From contig NC_091301.1 in NCBI RefSeq assembly GCF_038502225.1, forward strand, positions 24,154,508-24,218,507: DNA of 64,000 bases. The letters run 5' to 3'. The DNA comes from Cherax quadricarinatus. Taxonomy: Eukaryota; Arthropoda; Malacostraca; Decapoda; Parastacidae. Shown one piece after another: positions 46,208 through 56,789 of this stretch (the stretch's first letter is position 1; each line of letters begins with the position of its first letter). The position numbers and the translations under genes are program-made. The notes below the pieces were generated by a model. It was not told where the DNA came from and ran no database searches. It saw nothing but the letters and a program-made list of their open reading frames with translations.

Positions 46208-46790
46208 CATGTATACAGCTGTATTGTTTCTCACTCTGCCATACAGCTGTATTGTATCACACTCTGCCATACAGCTGTATTGTATCACACTCTGCCATAC
46301 AGCTGTATTGTATCTCACTCTGCCATACAGCTGTATTGTTTCTCACTCTGCCATACAGCTGTATTGTATCTCACTCTGCCATACAGCTATATTTTATCTC
46401 ACTCTGCCATACAGCTGTATTGTTTCTCACTCTGCCATACAGCTGTATTGTATCTCACTCTGCCATACAGCTATATTTTATCTCACTCTGCCATACAGCT
46501 GTATTGTATCTCACTCTGCCATACAGCTATATTTTATATCACTCTGCCTTACTTGTACATTAAGTTTCCTCACTCTTCCAATCAGCTGTATTGTGTCTCA
46601 GTGCCATTTGCATTTTTTCTCAGTCCCATATAGCTGTATGAAGTTTTTTCTCGCTCTATCATACACCTGCTTTCACTTGTTTTTCACTCTACCATGCAGC
46701 TGCATTAAGTTGTTTGGCTATGATACAGCTGTATGCAGTTGTATATCACTCTACCATACAGCTGTATTGTTTCTCACTCTGATGTCATTA
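46208..46790. repeat. 28-bp minisatellite (~12 units plus degenerate flank)
   Basis: The unit includes CCATACAGCTGTATTGTATC and TCACTCTG. Regular to about 46560, degenerate to about 46790. Each unit contains the palindrome ATACAGCTGTAT. Open frames with period 28 are artefacts. Confidence 0.93.
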
Positions 46791-46924
46791 AATTAAGATT
46801 AAAGATATGTTTAATTGGGTGTTGTATCAGTGTTGAGAGGCAGTCCATTAATTTTTTAAGGCCACAAACGCGTGATCCGGAATTAATGGTGCTCCGACAA
46901 CTGTTACGTAACCCGCATTTTTAT

Positions 46925-47287
46925 TGATCGATTTGGAGGTTCTGTTGTCCACTTGTAACATCCTGCTGCATCCACCTCCACTGCCGCTACCTGGAGGTTC
47001 TGTTGTCCGCTTGTAACATCCTGCTGCATCCACCTCCACTGCCGCTACTTGGAGGTTCTGTTGTCCGCTTGTAACATCCTGCTGCATCCACCTCCACTGC
47101 CGCTACCTGGAGGTTCTGTTGTCCGCTTGTAACATCCTGCTGCATCCACCTCCACTGCCGCTACTTGGAGGTTCTGTTGTCCGCTTGTAACATCCTGCTG
47201 CATCCACCTCCACTGCCGCTACCTGGAGGTTCTGTTGTCCGCTTGTAACATCCTGCTGCATCCACCTCCACTGCCGCTACCTGATGG
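46925..47287. repeat. 58-bp minisatellite (~6 units)
   Basis: The unit includes GGAGGTTCTGTTGTCCGCTT, GTAACATCCTGCTGCATCC and ACCTCCACTGCCGCTAC. TACCTGG and TACTTGG alternate between successive units for most of the array, giving a 116-base higher order. Confidence 0.93.
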
Positions 47288-47695
47288 TGGCTCTGGTGTC
47301 TTTGCTTAGTGTTTTGACGAAGGTTTTTTTTTGTACTTATGAAGAGTGTTAGAGCAGCATATGCACTTCTGATAGGCATCAAACTTTCTGTTGTTAGAGC
47401 AGCATTACCATTTCTGATCGACGTCAAACTTTTAAAGCTGGTGTGTCTTTATTAGAGGAAAGTTCTGATTGTTATTGACACTTTTATTTCAAAAATTGTG
47501 TCTCTTTGAAGGACTTCAACTTCTAAACACCGATGCACAGAAGGTTCATTGTACTGTTAAGCTATGTACCTGTATATCTGACACTTTTTAAATTAAAAAA
47601 TGGGGATTGTTTTTCTAGGGAAAACTAAAAAAAAATGCCAATTCTGATCGATTTTAAACTCTAAACGTCAATGTCTCTTATAGGAAAGTTTGGAA
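47288..47695. other. Unassigned spacer with a diverged duplication
   Basis: TCTGATCGACGTCAAACTTT near 47414 and TCTGATCGATTTTAAACTCT near 47643 begin two diverged copies of a ~50-base block. Nothing else recognised. Confidence 0.35.
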
Positions 47696-47699
47696 TGTA

Positions 47700-48800
47700 G
47701 CTGTACCGTGTAGGTTTGGTAGCAGAGCAGGAGTTGCGCAAATTAACATTAAGATCGACAACACTCTAATTGCCAGACATAATGAGAGCAAATTCCTAGG
47801 CCTATACCTCGACAACACCCTGAATTTCAGCACCCATATCCAACACATAACCAAAAAAGTATCCAAAACGGTTGGGATCCTCTCCAAGATACGATACTAC
47901 GTGCCGCAAAATGCCCTTCTCACACTATACCACTCACTTATTTATCCATACCTCACCTATGCTATTTGTGCTTAGGGATCAACTACAGCAACACACCTAA
48001 AGCCAATAATAACCCAACAAAAAGGCGCAGTAAGAATAATCACTAAATCCCATCCCTGGCAACACACCCCCCCACTCTTCATAGATCTAAACTTACTCCC
48101 TGTTCAGTACATCCACACTTACTGCTGTGCAATCTACATCTACAGGACCTTAAATTCCAATATTAACCTTGACCTAAAACGCTTTCTTGATAGTTGTGAC
48201 AGAACCCACAGGCATAACACCAGACACAAACATCTCTATGACATTCCCCGTGTCCGACTAAACCTTTACAAAAATTCAATGTATGTCAAAGGCCCTAAAA
48301 TCTGGAACACCCTACCTGAAAACTCTAGAACTACAGACACATTCATCACCTTCAAAACTACCATTAGAAAACATCTCCCTGATACACCCCGTCAACTAAC
48401 TACACGAATACCACCTGGTGGTTCACACTTACACTCACTGACCCATTTGACCATAAACAGAAATATCAATCTCAATCTTAAAATAATGAATCCTAACTAG
48501 TCATAAGTTGGCCTGTGATACTCCAATACTCAAACTATGTACTGTGCCAAAACAAAAGCATTCACATTGCTAAACTCACAAACTAGTATTTAGTCACTTA
48601 GTCATAATACCAACTTACCTCATAATTTGTAATATTTTAAATTTAAGAATTAATCTAAGTCTGCCCGAAATGCCTAGCCATGCTAGGTGTTCTAGTGGTA
48701 CACTCTGTAATTATTATTTTACATGTAAACCACACAATAACCAAATTCTGTAAACTCAGCATTGTAATCCTTATAGAGAATAAACTTTGAATCTCCCAAC
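47700..48800 (+). pseudogene. LINE-C: third non-LTR retrotransposon, C-terminal part
   Basis: The plus frame contains KFLGLYLDNTLNFSTHI, SKTVGILSKIRYYVP, TLYHSLIYPYLTYAI, GAVRIITKS, RHKHLYDIPRVRLNLY and GPKIWNTLPENS, the standard order after the RT palm in Jockey/CR1/L2-type LINEs. A TAG at 47973-47975 (probably TGG originally) breaks it. The stop is near 48498. The 3' UTR runs to about 48795 and ends GAATAAACTTTGAATC. The RT catalytic motifs are absent through 5' truncation. Confidence 0.8.
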
Positions 48801-49218
48801 TTTTATTGTATACTGAACCTTAGATGTGCAGTGTTAGTAGCTTTGGCTGCCATACTGTGTCCAGTTTTTCGATAAAATAAAAAAAAATCCTACGGGATTG
48901 TAGAACATTATAAGTCTAATATAAATGCGAAACGAAAACTGAAAAATAATCAGAACTTAACATTTTACGTCGCGTTGAAGTTTCACAAATATAGCTTATT
49001 CTGCTGTCACTTAAAATGCGCATAACAGCCTACTGTTGCCAGTTTGTTAAAAAAAAAAACATTAAAATAAACTTGTTTTTTTCGTACAGGATTGTTGAGC
49101 ATTAAAATTGAATATAACTACACCAAAAAATGAAATATAATGAAAACTTGCCTTATTGTTGGGTGTTGAATTTCGATATATTTAGTTAAGGCTGTCCAGG
49201 CAGCGAAAATATGAGACT
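48801..49218. other. Unassigned AT-rich stretch
   Basis: Contains two diverged copies of a block with ATAAAAAAAAATCCTACGGG-like sequence and GAAACTGAAAAATAATC/CAAAAAATGAAATATAATG, about 200 bases apart. No gene. Confidence 0.3.
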
Positions 49219-49227
49219 CCTCCCTCT

Positions 49228-49418
<191 letters not shown>

Positions 49419-49424
49419 GTGTGT

Positions 49425-49530
49425 GTTCTCTCTTGAGGTGGGGCAGTGTGTCGTAGGGTCGAATCCTGGCCTGCCACAGTTTGGTAAATGATTCAATACC
49501 ACTTGTTTCATGGTTTCATTGCTATATAGA
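49425..49530 (+). mobile_element. tRNA-derived SINE-like repeat, truncated copy
   Basis: Shares TTCTCTCTTGAGG, the B-box-like GGGTCGAATCCTGGCC and AAATGATTCAATACCACTT with the fuller copy at 49646-49770. The A-box half is missing, replaced by (TA)n. Confidence 0.6.
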
Positions 49531-49645
49531 CTGTTGAGGCGGGTATTCAAACAGGAGGAGGCTGAAATTAACCCTTGAACATCCACTGCCACGAGTGTCC
49601 TCGCAACATGAAATAAGTCTAGTTCGCTAGGCTCACGTTGTTTGT

Positions 49646-49770
49646 AGGATCGATGGCGGAGTGGATAAGGTGACACGTACGTTGTGTTCTCTCTTGAGGC
49701 GGGACAGTGTATCGTGGGGTCGAATCCTGGCCTGCCGCAGTTTGGTAAATGATTCAATACCACTTCTCTC
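49646..49770 (+). mobile_element. tRNA-derived SINE-like repeat
   Basis: A-box-like TGGCGGAGTGG (49654-49664) and B-box-like GGGTCGAATCC (49717-49727), with about 52 bases between them, fit an internal Pol III promoter of a tRNA-derived SINE. GATGGCGGAGTGGATAAGG resembles the 5' arm of a tRNA with a long variable arm. A short CT-rich tail and (TA)n follow. It is not a functional tRNA because the acceptor arms do not close. Confidence 0.65.
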
Positions 49771-49781
49771 TCTCTCTCTAC

Positions 49782-49784
<3 letters not shown>

Positions 49785-49861
<77 letters not shown>
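49785..49861. repeat. (TA)n microsatellite
   Basis: Pure (TA)n, left flank of a palindrome. Confidence 0.97.
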
Positions 49862-49864
<3 letters not shown>

Positions 49865-50122
49865 ACGGGGGGGGGTGGAAATCTTTAGCTCAAGTACTTT
49901 CACACTTCTCAGGAGCAACCAAAGCAGGGAGAGAGGTCTCAGAGTAGCGTAGGTGTCACCGTCCACGGTTACCCTCAGACTTGGACGGTGACACCTACGC
50001 TATTCTGTGACCTCTCTCCCTGCTTTGGTTGTTCCCTTGCAACATTGCACAGCTCCAGATGACGCACTGAGAAGTGTGAAAGTACTTGAGCTAAAGATTT
50101 CCCCCCCCCCCGTGGCTTGTCC

Positions 50123-50125
<3 letters not shown>
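49862..50125. mobile_element. Fold-back repeat carrying hammerhead-like sequence, between (TA)n arrays
   Basis: The left arm (CCACGGGGGGGGG at 49863, CTTTAGCTCAAGTACTTTCA, then GGTGTCACCGTCCA near 49960) is inverted in the right arm (TGGACGGTGACACC near 49971 to CCCCCCGTGG at 50114). The right arm has about 45 bases the left one lacks. It contains a hammerhead-like motif at 50051-50092. Outer (TA)n arrays on both sides extend the palindrome. Confidence 0.75.
50051..50092 (+). ncRNA. Hammerhead-ribozyme-like motif (AGUACU class)
   Basis: Helix I is AGCTC (50051-50055) with GAGCT (50088-50092). The core is CAGATGA (50056-50062), one change from CTGANGA at the normally invariant U4. An extra C is at 50063. 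Helix II is GCACT/AGTGT around a GAGA loop. GAAA is at 50078-50081. The helix III strand AGTACT (50081-50086) is a palindrome, followed by T50087 at the cleavage position. The U4 change probably makes this copy inactive. Confidence 0.5.
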
Positions 50126-50126
<1 letters not shown>

Positions 50127-50203
<77 letters not shown>

Positions 50204-50221
50204 TTATTTATTTATTTATTT
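50127..50221. repeat. (TA)n then (TTTA)n microsatellite
   Basis: Pure (TA)n to about 50198, then TTTATTTATTTA. Confidence 0.97.
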
Positions 50222-51080
50222 GCTTCAGCAATACTTCGTTTCTGTGTTGAACTGAAGCTCTTGAATGTGATCTCCAGCTCCTGGATCTCTTGTGAGATTT
50301 GCGCAATAGCTCCTGGGTCTCTTGAGAGAGTTGAACTGCGGCTTCTTTGAGGACTTATAGGTCTTGTGTTCACTGAGGTACTGTGGACTGGGTACGGGGT
50401 CTGCCTCTCTGATTACACAGCCACTGAAACACTTTATTTTAATTCATCCACCGTTTCTCACAAATGCTGTGTGATCTAGAGAGAAAAACACATGTTGGAT
50501 CACTTGCTTCTTAACTGTCTTTTCGGAAAGGTACAAACATAATTCATTGATGTCTCTCTGGACGGCTACTTTAGTAACGTACTTGCAGACGTGCAGCCAC
50601 TCAATTCCCACCTGGCAGGACACCCACACCCGCGGGAAACAACAATTTTTCACGGGGACACGGTGTTGCTGTGTTAGAACCATTGATGACAACCTCTCTC
50701 AGAGAGCAATGTAGTCAGAATACAAACTTGTTCTGCAGTGTTTATCTTTTCTTCATTGTCGGCAGTTGTGCCATCCACATTCACTAATAGTCTGACTGGC
50801 TAGAGACTCAGCCGGGACTGGCATCTGTTAAACCATGTCCTACATTACTAATGAAATATTTTAAATAATCTAGACTCATATTAAACAATTACAGATAACC
50901 AGGAGAAGATTCAGCAATATTACATTCAGTGTATGTAGCGCAAGTAATTAATAATCTGGCAATGTCCCACTTTAATGAGTTTGATATCCGCCGAGTTTAT
51001 CCATAAACATAGGTATTTAAATTTGATAGTAAATTGGCTACAGTCATTGAATGAGCATAGAATTGCTATTGTTATGGGTA
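50222..51080. other. Unassigned stretch
   Basis: CTCCTGGGTCTCTTGAG/CTCCTGGATCTCTTGTG repeats once near 50280-50320. No gene or repeat family recognised otherwise. Confidence 0.3.
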
Positions 51081-51084
51081 ATTT

Positions 51085-51152
51085 TGCAGCGCTGTTTGAC
51101 CCTTATGAGTTTAGCGCTTACTTATGATTATAATAATATGGATACTTTTCAG
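51085..51152 (+). mobile_element. SINE 3' end fragment
   Basis: CCCTTATGAGTTTAGCGCTT then ATGATTATAATAATAT. This resembles, in inverse, the GTGGAGAAGCACAAAACC end of the repeat at 55683-55830 and has the AT-rich trinucleotide tail of a SINE. Confidence 0.35.
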
Positions 51153-51357
51153 AATGAGAGCGGGATCGTAGCCTCTGAGCTGGACGAGTTTCCGTGGGTC
51201 GTGTAAACTGTTTGTGATAGAATTATTGCATTCATAATTAATATTTACATAGTATTACTTGCTTGCTTAGTGTATGGGAGTGGTAGACGAATATAACCTC
51301 GGAATAGCTAGTATTCCGAGCCTACCTGCACTTCCTACTCATTTCTGCAACATTGCA

Positions 51358-51401
51358 AGCTCCTGAAGATGTGTTAATTGCAACACGAAAGGCCTAGAGC
51401 T
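51358..51401 (+). ncRNA. Hammerhead-ribozyme-like motif (AGGCCU class), intact core
   Basis: Helix I is AGCTC (51358-51362) with GAGCT (51397-51401). Core CTGAAGA (51363-51369) fits CUGANGA. An extra T is at 51370. Helix II is GTGTT (51371-51375) with AACAC (51382-51386). GAAA is at 51387-51390. The helix III strand AGGCCT (51390-51395) is a palindrome. A51396 completes a CUA cleavage triplet, with helix I starting at the next base. All conserved positions are met apart from the extra base after A9, which the CChMVd hammerhead also has. Palindromic helix III implies activity as a dimer. Confidence 0.65.
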
Positions 51402-51418
51402 ATCATTCTACTCCTGTG

Positions 51419-51420
<2 letters not shown>

Positions 51421-51500
<80 letters not shown>
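51421..51500. repeat. (TA)n microsatellite
   Basis: Pure (TA)n. Lies 20 bases after the hammerhead-like motif. Confidence 0.97.
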
Positions 51501-52105
<605 letters not shown>

Positions 52106-52154
52106 TGGAAGTCAGCCGATGTAGTAAAAAATATATAAACATGTTTAAGTTTGA

Positions 52155-52290
52155 TACTAAGACATTGTGACCAACCTGTAACTGGTTTCGAGAGTTCTGC
52201 TCTCATAGCCCAGTCTGCCTTGTTAACTTTCTCATTAAGCAGGTTGCTTCCAGCGGCAAGCAGGCAGTTTCATTGTCAGTGGTGAGTAAA
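52155..52290 (-). pseudogene. LINE-A-like 3' end fragment
   Basis: The minus strand includes AGCAGAACTCTCGAAACCAG and TTACAGGTTGGTCACAATG, the tail seen at 36660 and 58150. Coding sequence is barely recognisable. Confidence 0.45.
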
Positions 52291-52605
52291 ACAAGAAGCT
52301 TGTAAAACGAGGATAAAAAAAAATGTATAGGATTGTGCAGAGTATATTTCATGGAATTTCTCTTTGGTAGAGCTGATAAAGTCAAAGAAATTCGTAAAAG
52401 GAGAATAAAGAATAAGTGTTGTGCGTGTGCGCTTGTTAGGAAGGAGATATGAAGCAATGGTGTGTTTGTGTGGTAGTAGTGATAAGACCACAGACTTGTA
52501 AAACGGGTAGTGTTGGCTTGGTGCCAGCATCAACCTCACCACCACCTCAAACACACTAAACCAAAGAGGCTTTTCACTCTATCTCTACTAGATAAGTGTG
52601 TAACA

Positions 52606-52610
<5 letters not shown>

Positions 52611-52691
<81 letters not shown>
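52611..52691. repeat. (TA)n microsatellite
   Basis: Pure (TA)n. Confidence 0.97.
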
Positions 52692-52695
<4 letters not shown>

Positions 52696-52822
52696 GAGGT
52701 ACCACCTCTAGAACTGTACTGGGGACCCTTATCCTCAGAGAAGAGAATAAACGTACTTCAGGGAAAACTCATTTTTCTCCTAGGAACTGTTTGAATATTT
52801 TCTTCTACCACCGCCTATATTC
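52692..52822 (+). repeat. GGGAGGTCC interspersed repeat, copy 2
   Basis: CAGGAGGTACCACCTCTAG then CTGGGGACCCTTATCCTCAG and GAGAATAAACGTACTTCAGG, homologous to 23861-23985 but with about 20 bases more near the start. Follows (TA)n directly. Confidence 0.65.
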
Positions 52823-53176
52823 TATGTCGTGCCGAATAGGTAAAACTTGCGATTTTGGCTTAAATAGCAATGCTCTTCTTAACGAATAAGGCAAGCGAAA
52901 ATTTGTGTATGCACTAATTTCACAAAAATCATTCTGAACCTAACGAAAAAAAATATTTTTTGTGTTTATTATTAAATTAAGTTGAATTACGCTAAATTAA
53001 ATTCCGGTTGTTATATTAAGGTTAGGTAAGTTTTTTAAGGTTCTTTTGGTACAAAATAAAATTGCATTAACATAAATGAAAAAATATATCTTTAAACGTA
53101 TAAAAGAAAATTTCAGAAAGGACTTAACTTTAGATGAGTTCTTGCTAACTGACCAGTTTTACATATTCGACACACA
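52823..53176. mobile_element. MITE-like element, shorter diverged copy
   Basis: Starts TATGTCGTGCCGAATAGG and ends TTTTACATATTCGACACA. The interior is homologous to 24051-24446 but has a deletion of about 35 bases around 52970-53060. The right terminus is mutated and not followed by (TA)n. Confidence 0.7.
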
Positions 53177-53490
53177 TTTTTGTATATGTACGTTTGTAAA
53201 ATATAAGCCAAGTTAAATCGTAATTCACGACTGTCATTTAGCAAAGAGAAGAATGTACGGAGACTGGAGTGTGGTCCATGCATCTATAATGATGTAATGA
53301 TATTGATAACATTAACGATTCAAGTTTCATTCGTCAATATTTACGAGACTGCTTTTTCCTCCGCTCAGTTTGATGCTAGAGAGTATTTACTATACATATG
53401 AAAGTTAATCTCGGTATTATCAGTCACAGCACTCCAGGAGTCTGGTTGGTAGGGGAAATATGTCTTAATTTACTAACAGTGTATATAAAT
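53177..53490. other. Unassigned spacer
   Basis: No recognised feature. Confidence 0.3.
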
Positions 53491-53552
53491 ACCTTTGATG
53501 AGTTTTGAGAATCTCGCTACTCTCGGAGCCCGGCTATGGGCTAGGCCAGGCT
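53491..53552 (-). pseudogene. LINE-A 3' terminal fragment
   Basis: The minus strand reads AGCCTGGCCTAGCCCATAGC then CCGGGCTCCGAGAGTAGCGA, the 3' end also seen at 2640-2700. It abuts a plus-strand LINE-A copy at 53553. Confidence 0.65.
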
Positions 53553-55190
53553 GTAGAATTGGACCATTATTGAGAAGATTCGTAAACTGACGATGGACAG
53601 GAAATGAATGAAATCCTGAAAGAACAGTATGAGTCGGTGTTCAGTAACCCAGTAAATGGTAATAAGGTAGAAAAATGCAGAAATATTTTTCACTCCAGCA
53701 GAAGGCCAACTGACATTAGTACAAATCCCATAGATTTCGAGAAAGAAATGGATAACATGCCCACTCACTGAGCACCTGGAACAAATTCATGGAATGCCCT
53801 ATTTATAAAGAAGTGCAAAGTACCACTAGCACGAGCCCTCAGTATTCTTTGGAGAAAGAGCTTAGATCTAGGTGAAATACCGGAGGCCTTAAAGAGGGCA
53901 GACATAGCTCCTTTGCACAAGAGAGGTAGTAGAGCACTAGCTAAGAATTACAGGCCAGTAGCCCTAACTTCTCACATAAAAATCTTCGAAAGAGTGATGA
54001 GACGACAGATTAAAAATTTCATGGACCAGCACAACCCGAACTAGCATAGTTTTAGAGCAGGACGATCATGACTGTCACAGCTGCTGAACCATTATGACAG
54101 AATTACGGAGGAGTTGAAAGACGACCAAAACGCAGATGTGATTTACACAGATTTTGCAAATAGTTTTGGGAAATGCGATCATGGAGTGATAGCGCCCAAA
54201 ATGAAGATAATGGGCATTACGGGGATGGTAGGCAGATGGATTTTCGGATTCCTAATAACACCAGTCACACTTTTGTATCATAATTGCAGATAACACTAAA
54301 ATAAGCATGAAGGTCAGTACGGTAGAGGACACTGAAAAAGTACAGGAAGTCATAAGCAGGGTTTTCCAGTGGGCAGTGGAGAACAACATGACGTTCAATG
54401 GTGATAAGTTCCAGCTGCTTTGGTTTGGAAAAAATGAAGAACTCAAAAGGAGCACTATATACAAAACTCAAGAGGATCACCAAATAGAACGAAAGAAACA
54501 CGTAAAAGACCTGGGAATAATTATATCAACTGACCTCTCTTTTAAAGACCTTAACAAGACAAAGATCACGACATTCAGGAAGATGATGGGATGGGTATTG
54601 AGAACTTTCAAAACAGGGGAAATAATGCTCAGTGCTGACGGCCCCGTTCAAAGCAGGAGAATTATCAGAGCTGGAACATATATAGAGATCGTTTACGGCT
54701 CAGGTTGAGCCAGTAAAGCACCTAAATTACTGGGAACGCCTTCATGTCTTGAACATGTACTCGTTGGAGCGGAGGAGAGAGATACATGATAATATATACC
54801 TGGAAAGTACTCGAGGGCCTGGTCCCAAATCTGCACACTGCCATAACAACATACTGGAGTGAGAGATATGGGAGAAAGTACAAAATAAACCCAGTGAGGA
54901 GCAGCGGTGCGGTGGGGACAATAAAGGAACACTGTATCAACATTCGGGGTCCCAGACTATTCAATATCTTACCAGAAGATATAAGAAACAAGGCTGGAAC
55001 AAGTGTAGAAGCATTCAAGAGAAAACTGGACAAGTATCTTCACCAGGTGCCAGATCAACCAGGCTGTGATGGATATGTGGGGTAGCGGGCCTCCACCAGC
55101 AACAGCCTGGTTGACCACGCAAGCACCAGACGAGCCTGGCTCATGGCCGGCCTCAGAGACTAGTGAAACTCTCGAAACTCTTCAAAAGTA
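53553..55190 (+). pseudogene. LINE-A copy, decayed
   Basis: Plus strand, beginning at RIGPLLRRFVN-type linker sequence and running to the 3' UTR. Recognisable blocks: NPVNGNKVEKCRNIF, YRPVALTSHIKIFERVMRR, a damaged GFRAGR near 54050, DVIYTDFANSFGKCDH (motif A, with K to N) and a deleted motif B. The frame 54307-54708 carries NNMTFNGDKFQLLWFGK and KDLGIIISTDL. Frame 54786-55085 ends QPGCDGYVG. Nonsense changes, a deletion around motifs B and C near 54255-54300, and several frameshifts make it inactive. Confidence 0.85.
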
Positions 55191-55194
55191 TATC

Positions 55195-55340
55195 AGAGGT
55201 ATCAGTTATAATTAACTCTAGAAAACAATTACAAGCTTAATACATGATTGTAGTAGAGTGCACCTTGCTTGTTTGCTGTTAGTCTCGGTGGACAGGGGAG
55301 AAGTGCGTGTTGTTGGGGGTGGTGGGAGGTTTTCACTGAA
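55195..55340. other. Unassigned spacer
   Basis: No recognised feature. Confidence 0.3.
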
Positions 55341-55344
55341 GTGT

Positions 55345-55645
55345 GCTTCCCTGGATACCAACACTAATAAGGTAAGGGAGATGAGTATTAGTGATCCAGG
55401 GGTATTGGGCGTAGAGTTAGAGTGAAGGTAAGGCCTCGGATACCATCACATGTAAGGCAAGAAGATACGTGATGGTGATGGGGGTGGGATGGGGGTTAGA
55501 TTGAAGGTATGGCTTTGCGTACCATCACATGTAGGGTTATGGGGGGGTTTCGTGATAGTGATGACGGGGATGGAACTTGGGGTTAGACTGAAGTGTGTCA
55601 TCTAGATTCCATCACTTGTAGGGTAAACTTGAGGTAAGAAACTCG
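55345..55645. repeat. ~105-bp degenerate repeat (3 units)
   Basis: Three imperfect units share ACCATCACATGTAGGG, CGTGATGGTGATG and GGGGTTAGACTGAAG. Confidence 0.6.
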
Positions 55646-55682
55646 TAATTATGACGTGTCGCCATGCTCACTTCATACAGAT

Positions 55683-55830
55683 TATTATTATTTATTATTA
55701 TTAAATTCGTGGAGAAGCACAAAACCTAAATATCATTTAGCACCAGGTGAATAATAAATAATTAGTTACGATTCGAACACGGAGAAGGTAGCTCCCATTC
55801 CTCGGATCAAGAACACTTCAAGAGCATCGA
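55683..55830 (-). mobile_element. SINE-like repeat with B-box-like sequence
   Basis: Minus strand: B-box-like GTGTTCGAATCGTAAC near 55770, body with GGTTTTGTGCTTCTCCACGA, and an (AAT)n tail at 55683-55710. No clear A box. Its end matches the fragment at 51085-51152. Confidence 0.4.
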
Positions 55831-56158
55831 AGCCCCCCCCCCCCATCCCCTTCCTTGAATTGACTTGATCGACAGGTAGTCAACTAATGCTGACTGGTGA
55901 ACAATAGAACAATCAATCACATCTGCCCATACCTGGCTGCTGTTATTGCCGGTAATTGTCTGAAGTCTGCGATCACTAACAGCCTGAGTAGTCACAGACC
56001 CGGGCACAGTAGGGGTACGGAGGATCGAGTCTCAAGCGATCCTTCACCTTGATGATCCAAACATATTTAGTGCTTCAGGGAACTAATTCGTTATAAATTC
56101 TTAAACACTCTCAGATAGAACGAGAAGCAGGGGATAGCCGGTTTCTAAGTGGCGGGTA
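55831..56158. other. Unassigned stretch with a C-run
   Basis: A C-run of about 14 bases at 55831-55846. No gene recognised. Confidence 0.3.
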
Positions 56159-56159
56159 T

Positions 56160-56690
56160 TGTCTTTGTCATATAGGGGGGTCAATGAATCGGGGAATAAT
56201 AATGGGGATAAGACGGAATAATGAAGTAAACGGAGGGAGTACGCAGGAGAGGGATGGAGGTAGGTAGGTAATATGACAGGTCAGTGGTGGCCACCACGAC
56301 CTCTTGTTAACTCTACACTACTCACTCTCTCAGTGCTTGAAATAAAATAATAAAGAATAAGTAGTGGGGACAATTTATTAAGTCCTTGTGCAATATATTT
56401 GGGAACAGAGAACAATATTGGGTTTAGATAAATTGATATTGTACACAAGCAGTGAGACAAGGGTTATAATTAACTGACAAAACTGAATATAAATTACAAT
56501 ATAAGTGTAGTAGGACAGTTCACCTCAGGAACTGAGACTCTAGCCACAGATCCCAAGACCTCCACAGCACGAGCACTGCTTCAAGCCAGTACTCTGCTCA
56601 GTGTCTCCAACAGATTCTCCTCTAGAGACTCCTGCAGCCCTCTCCCAGAGTTCTGCAAACAGGCAGCAACTCTACCCCAATATCTAGCCC
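56160..56690 (-). mobile_element. Large inverted repeat, left arm (possible LTR-type sequence)
   Basis: Reading the minus strand, TGTTGGAGACACTGAGCAGA, CTTGGGATCTGTGGC, CCTGAGGTGAACTGTCCT and ATTTTATTTCAAGCACTGAG recur in order on the plus strand at 57000-57310 with about 15-20% divergence. The outer ends also align (CCCTATATGAC against CCTACATGAC). No coding sequence. See the right arm for the promoter-like part. Confidence 0.65.
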
Positions 56691-56789
56691 ATGTGATGTA
56701 GTTCAACTGTGCTTTTGAGGTCGCTAAGAGACACCTAATTTAACCTAATTCAATGGTCACACCTTACCTTGGCAAATAGCTGTCAGACA

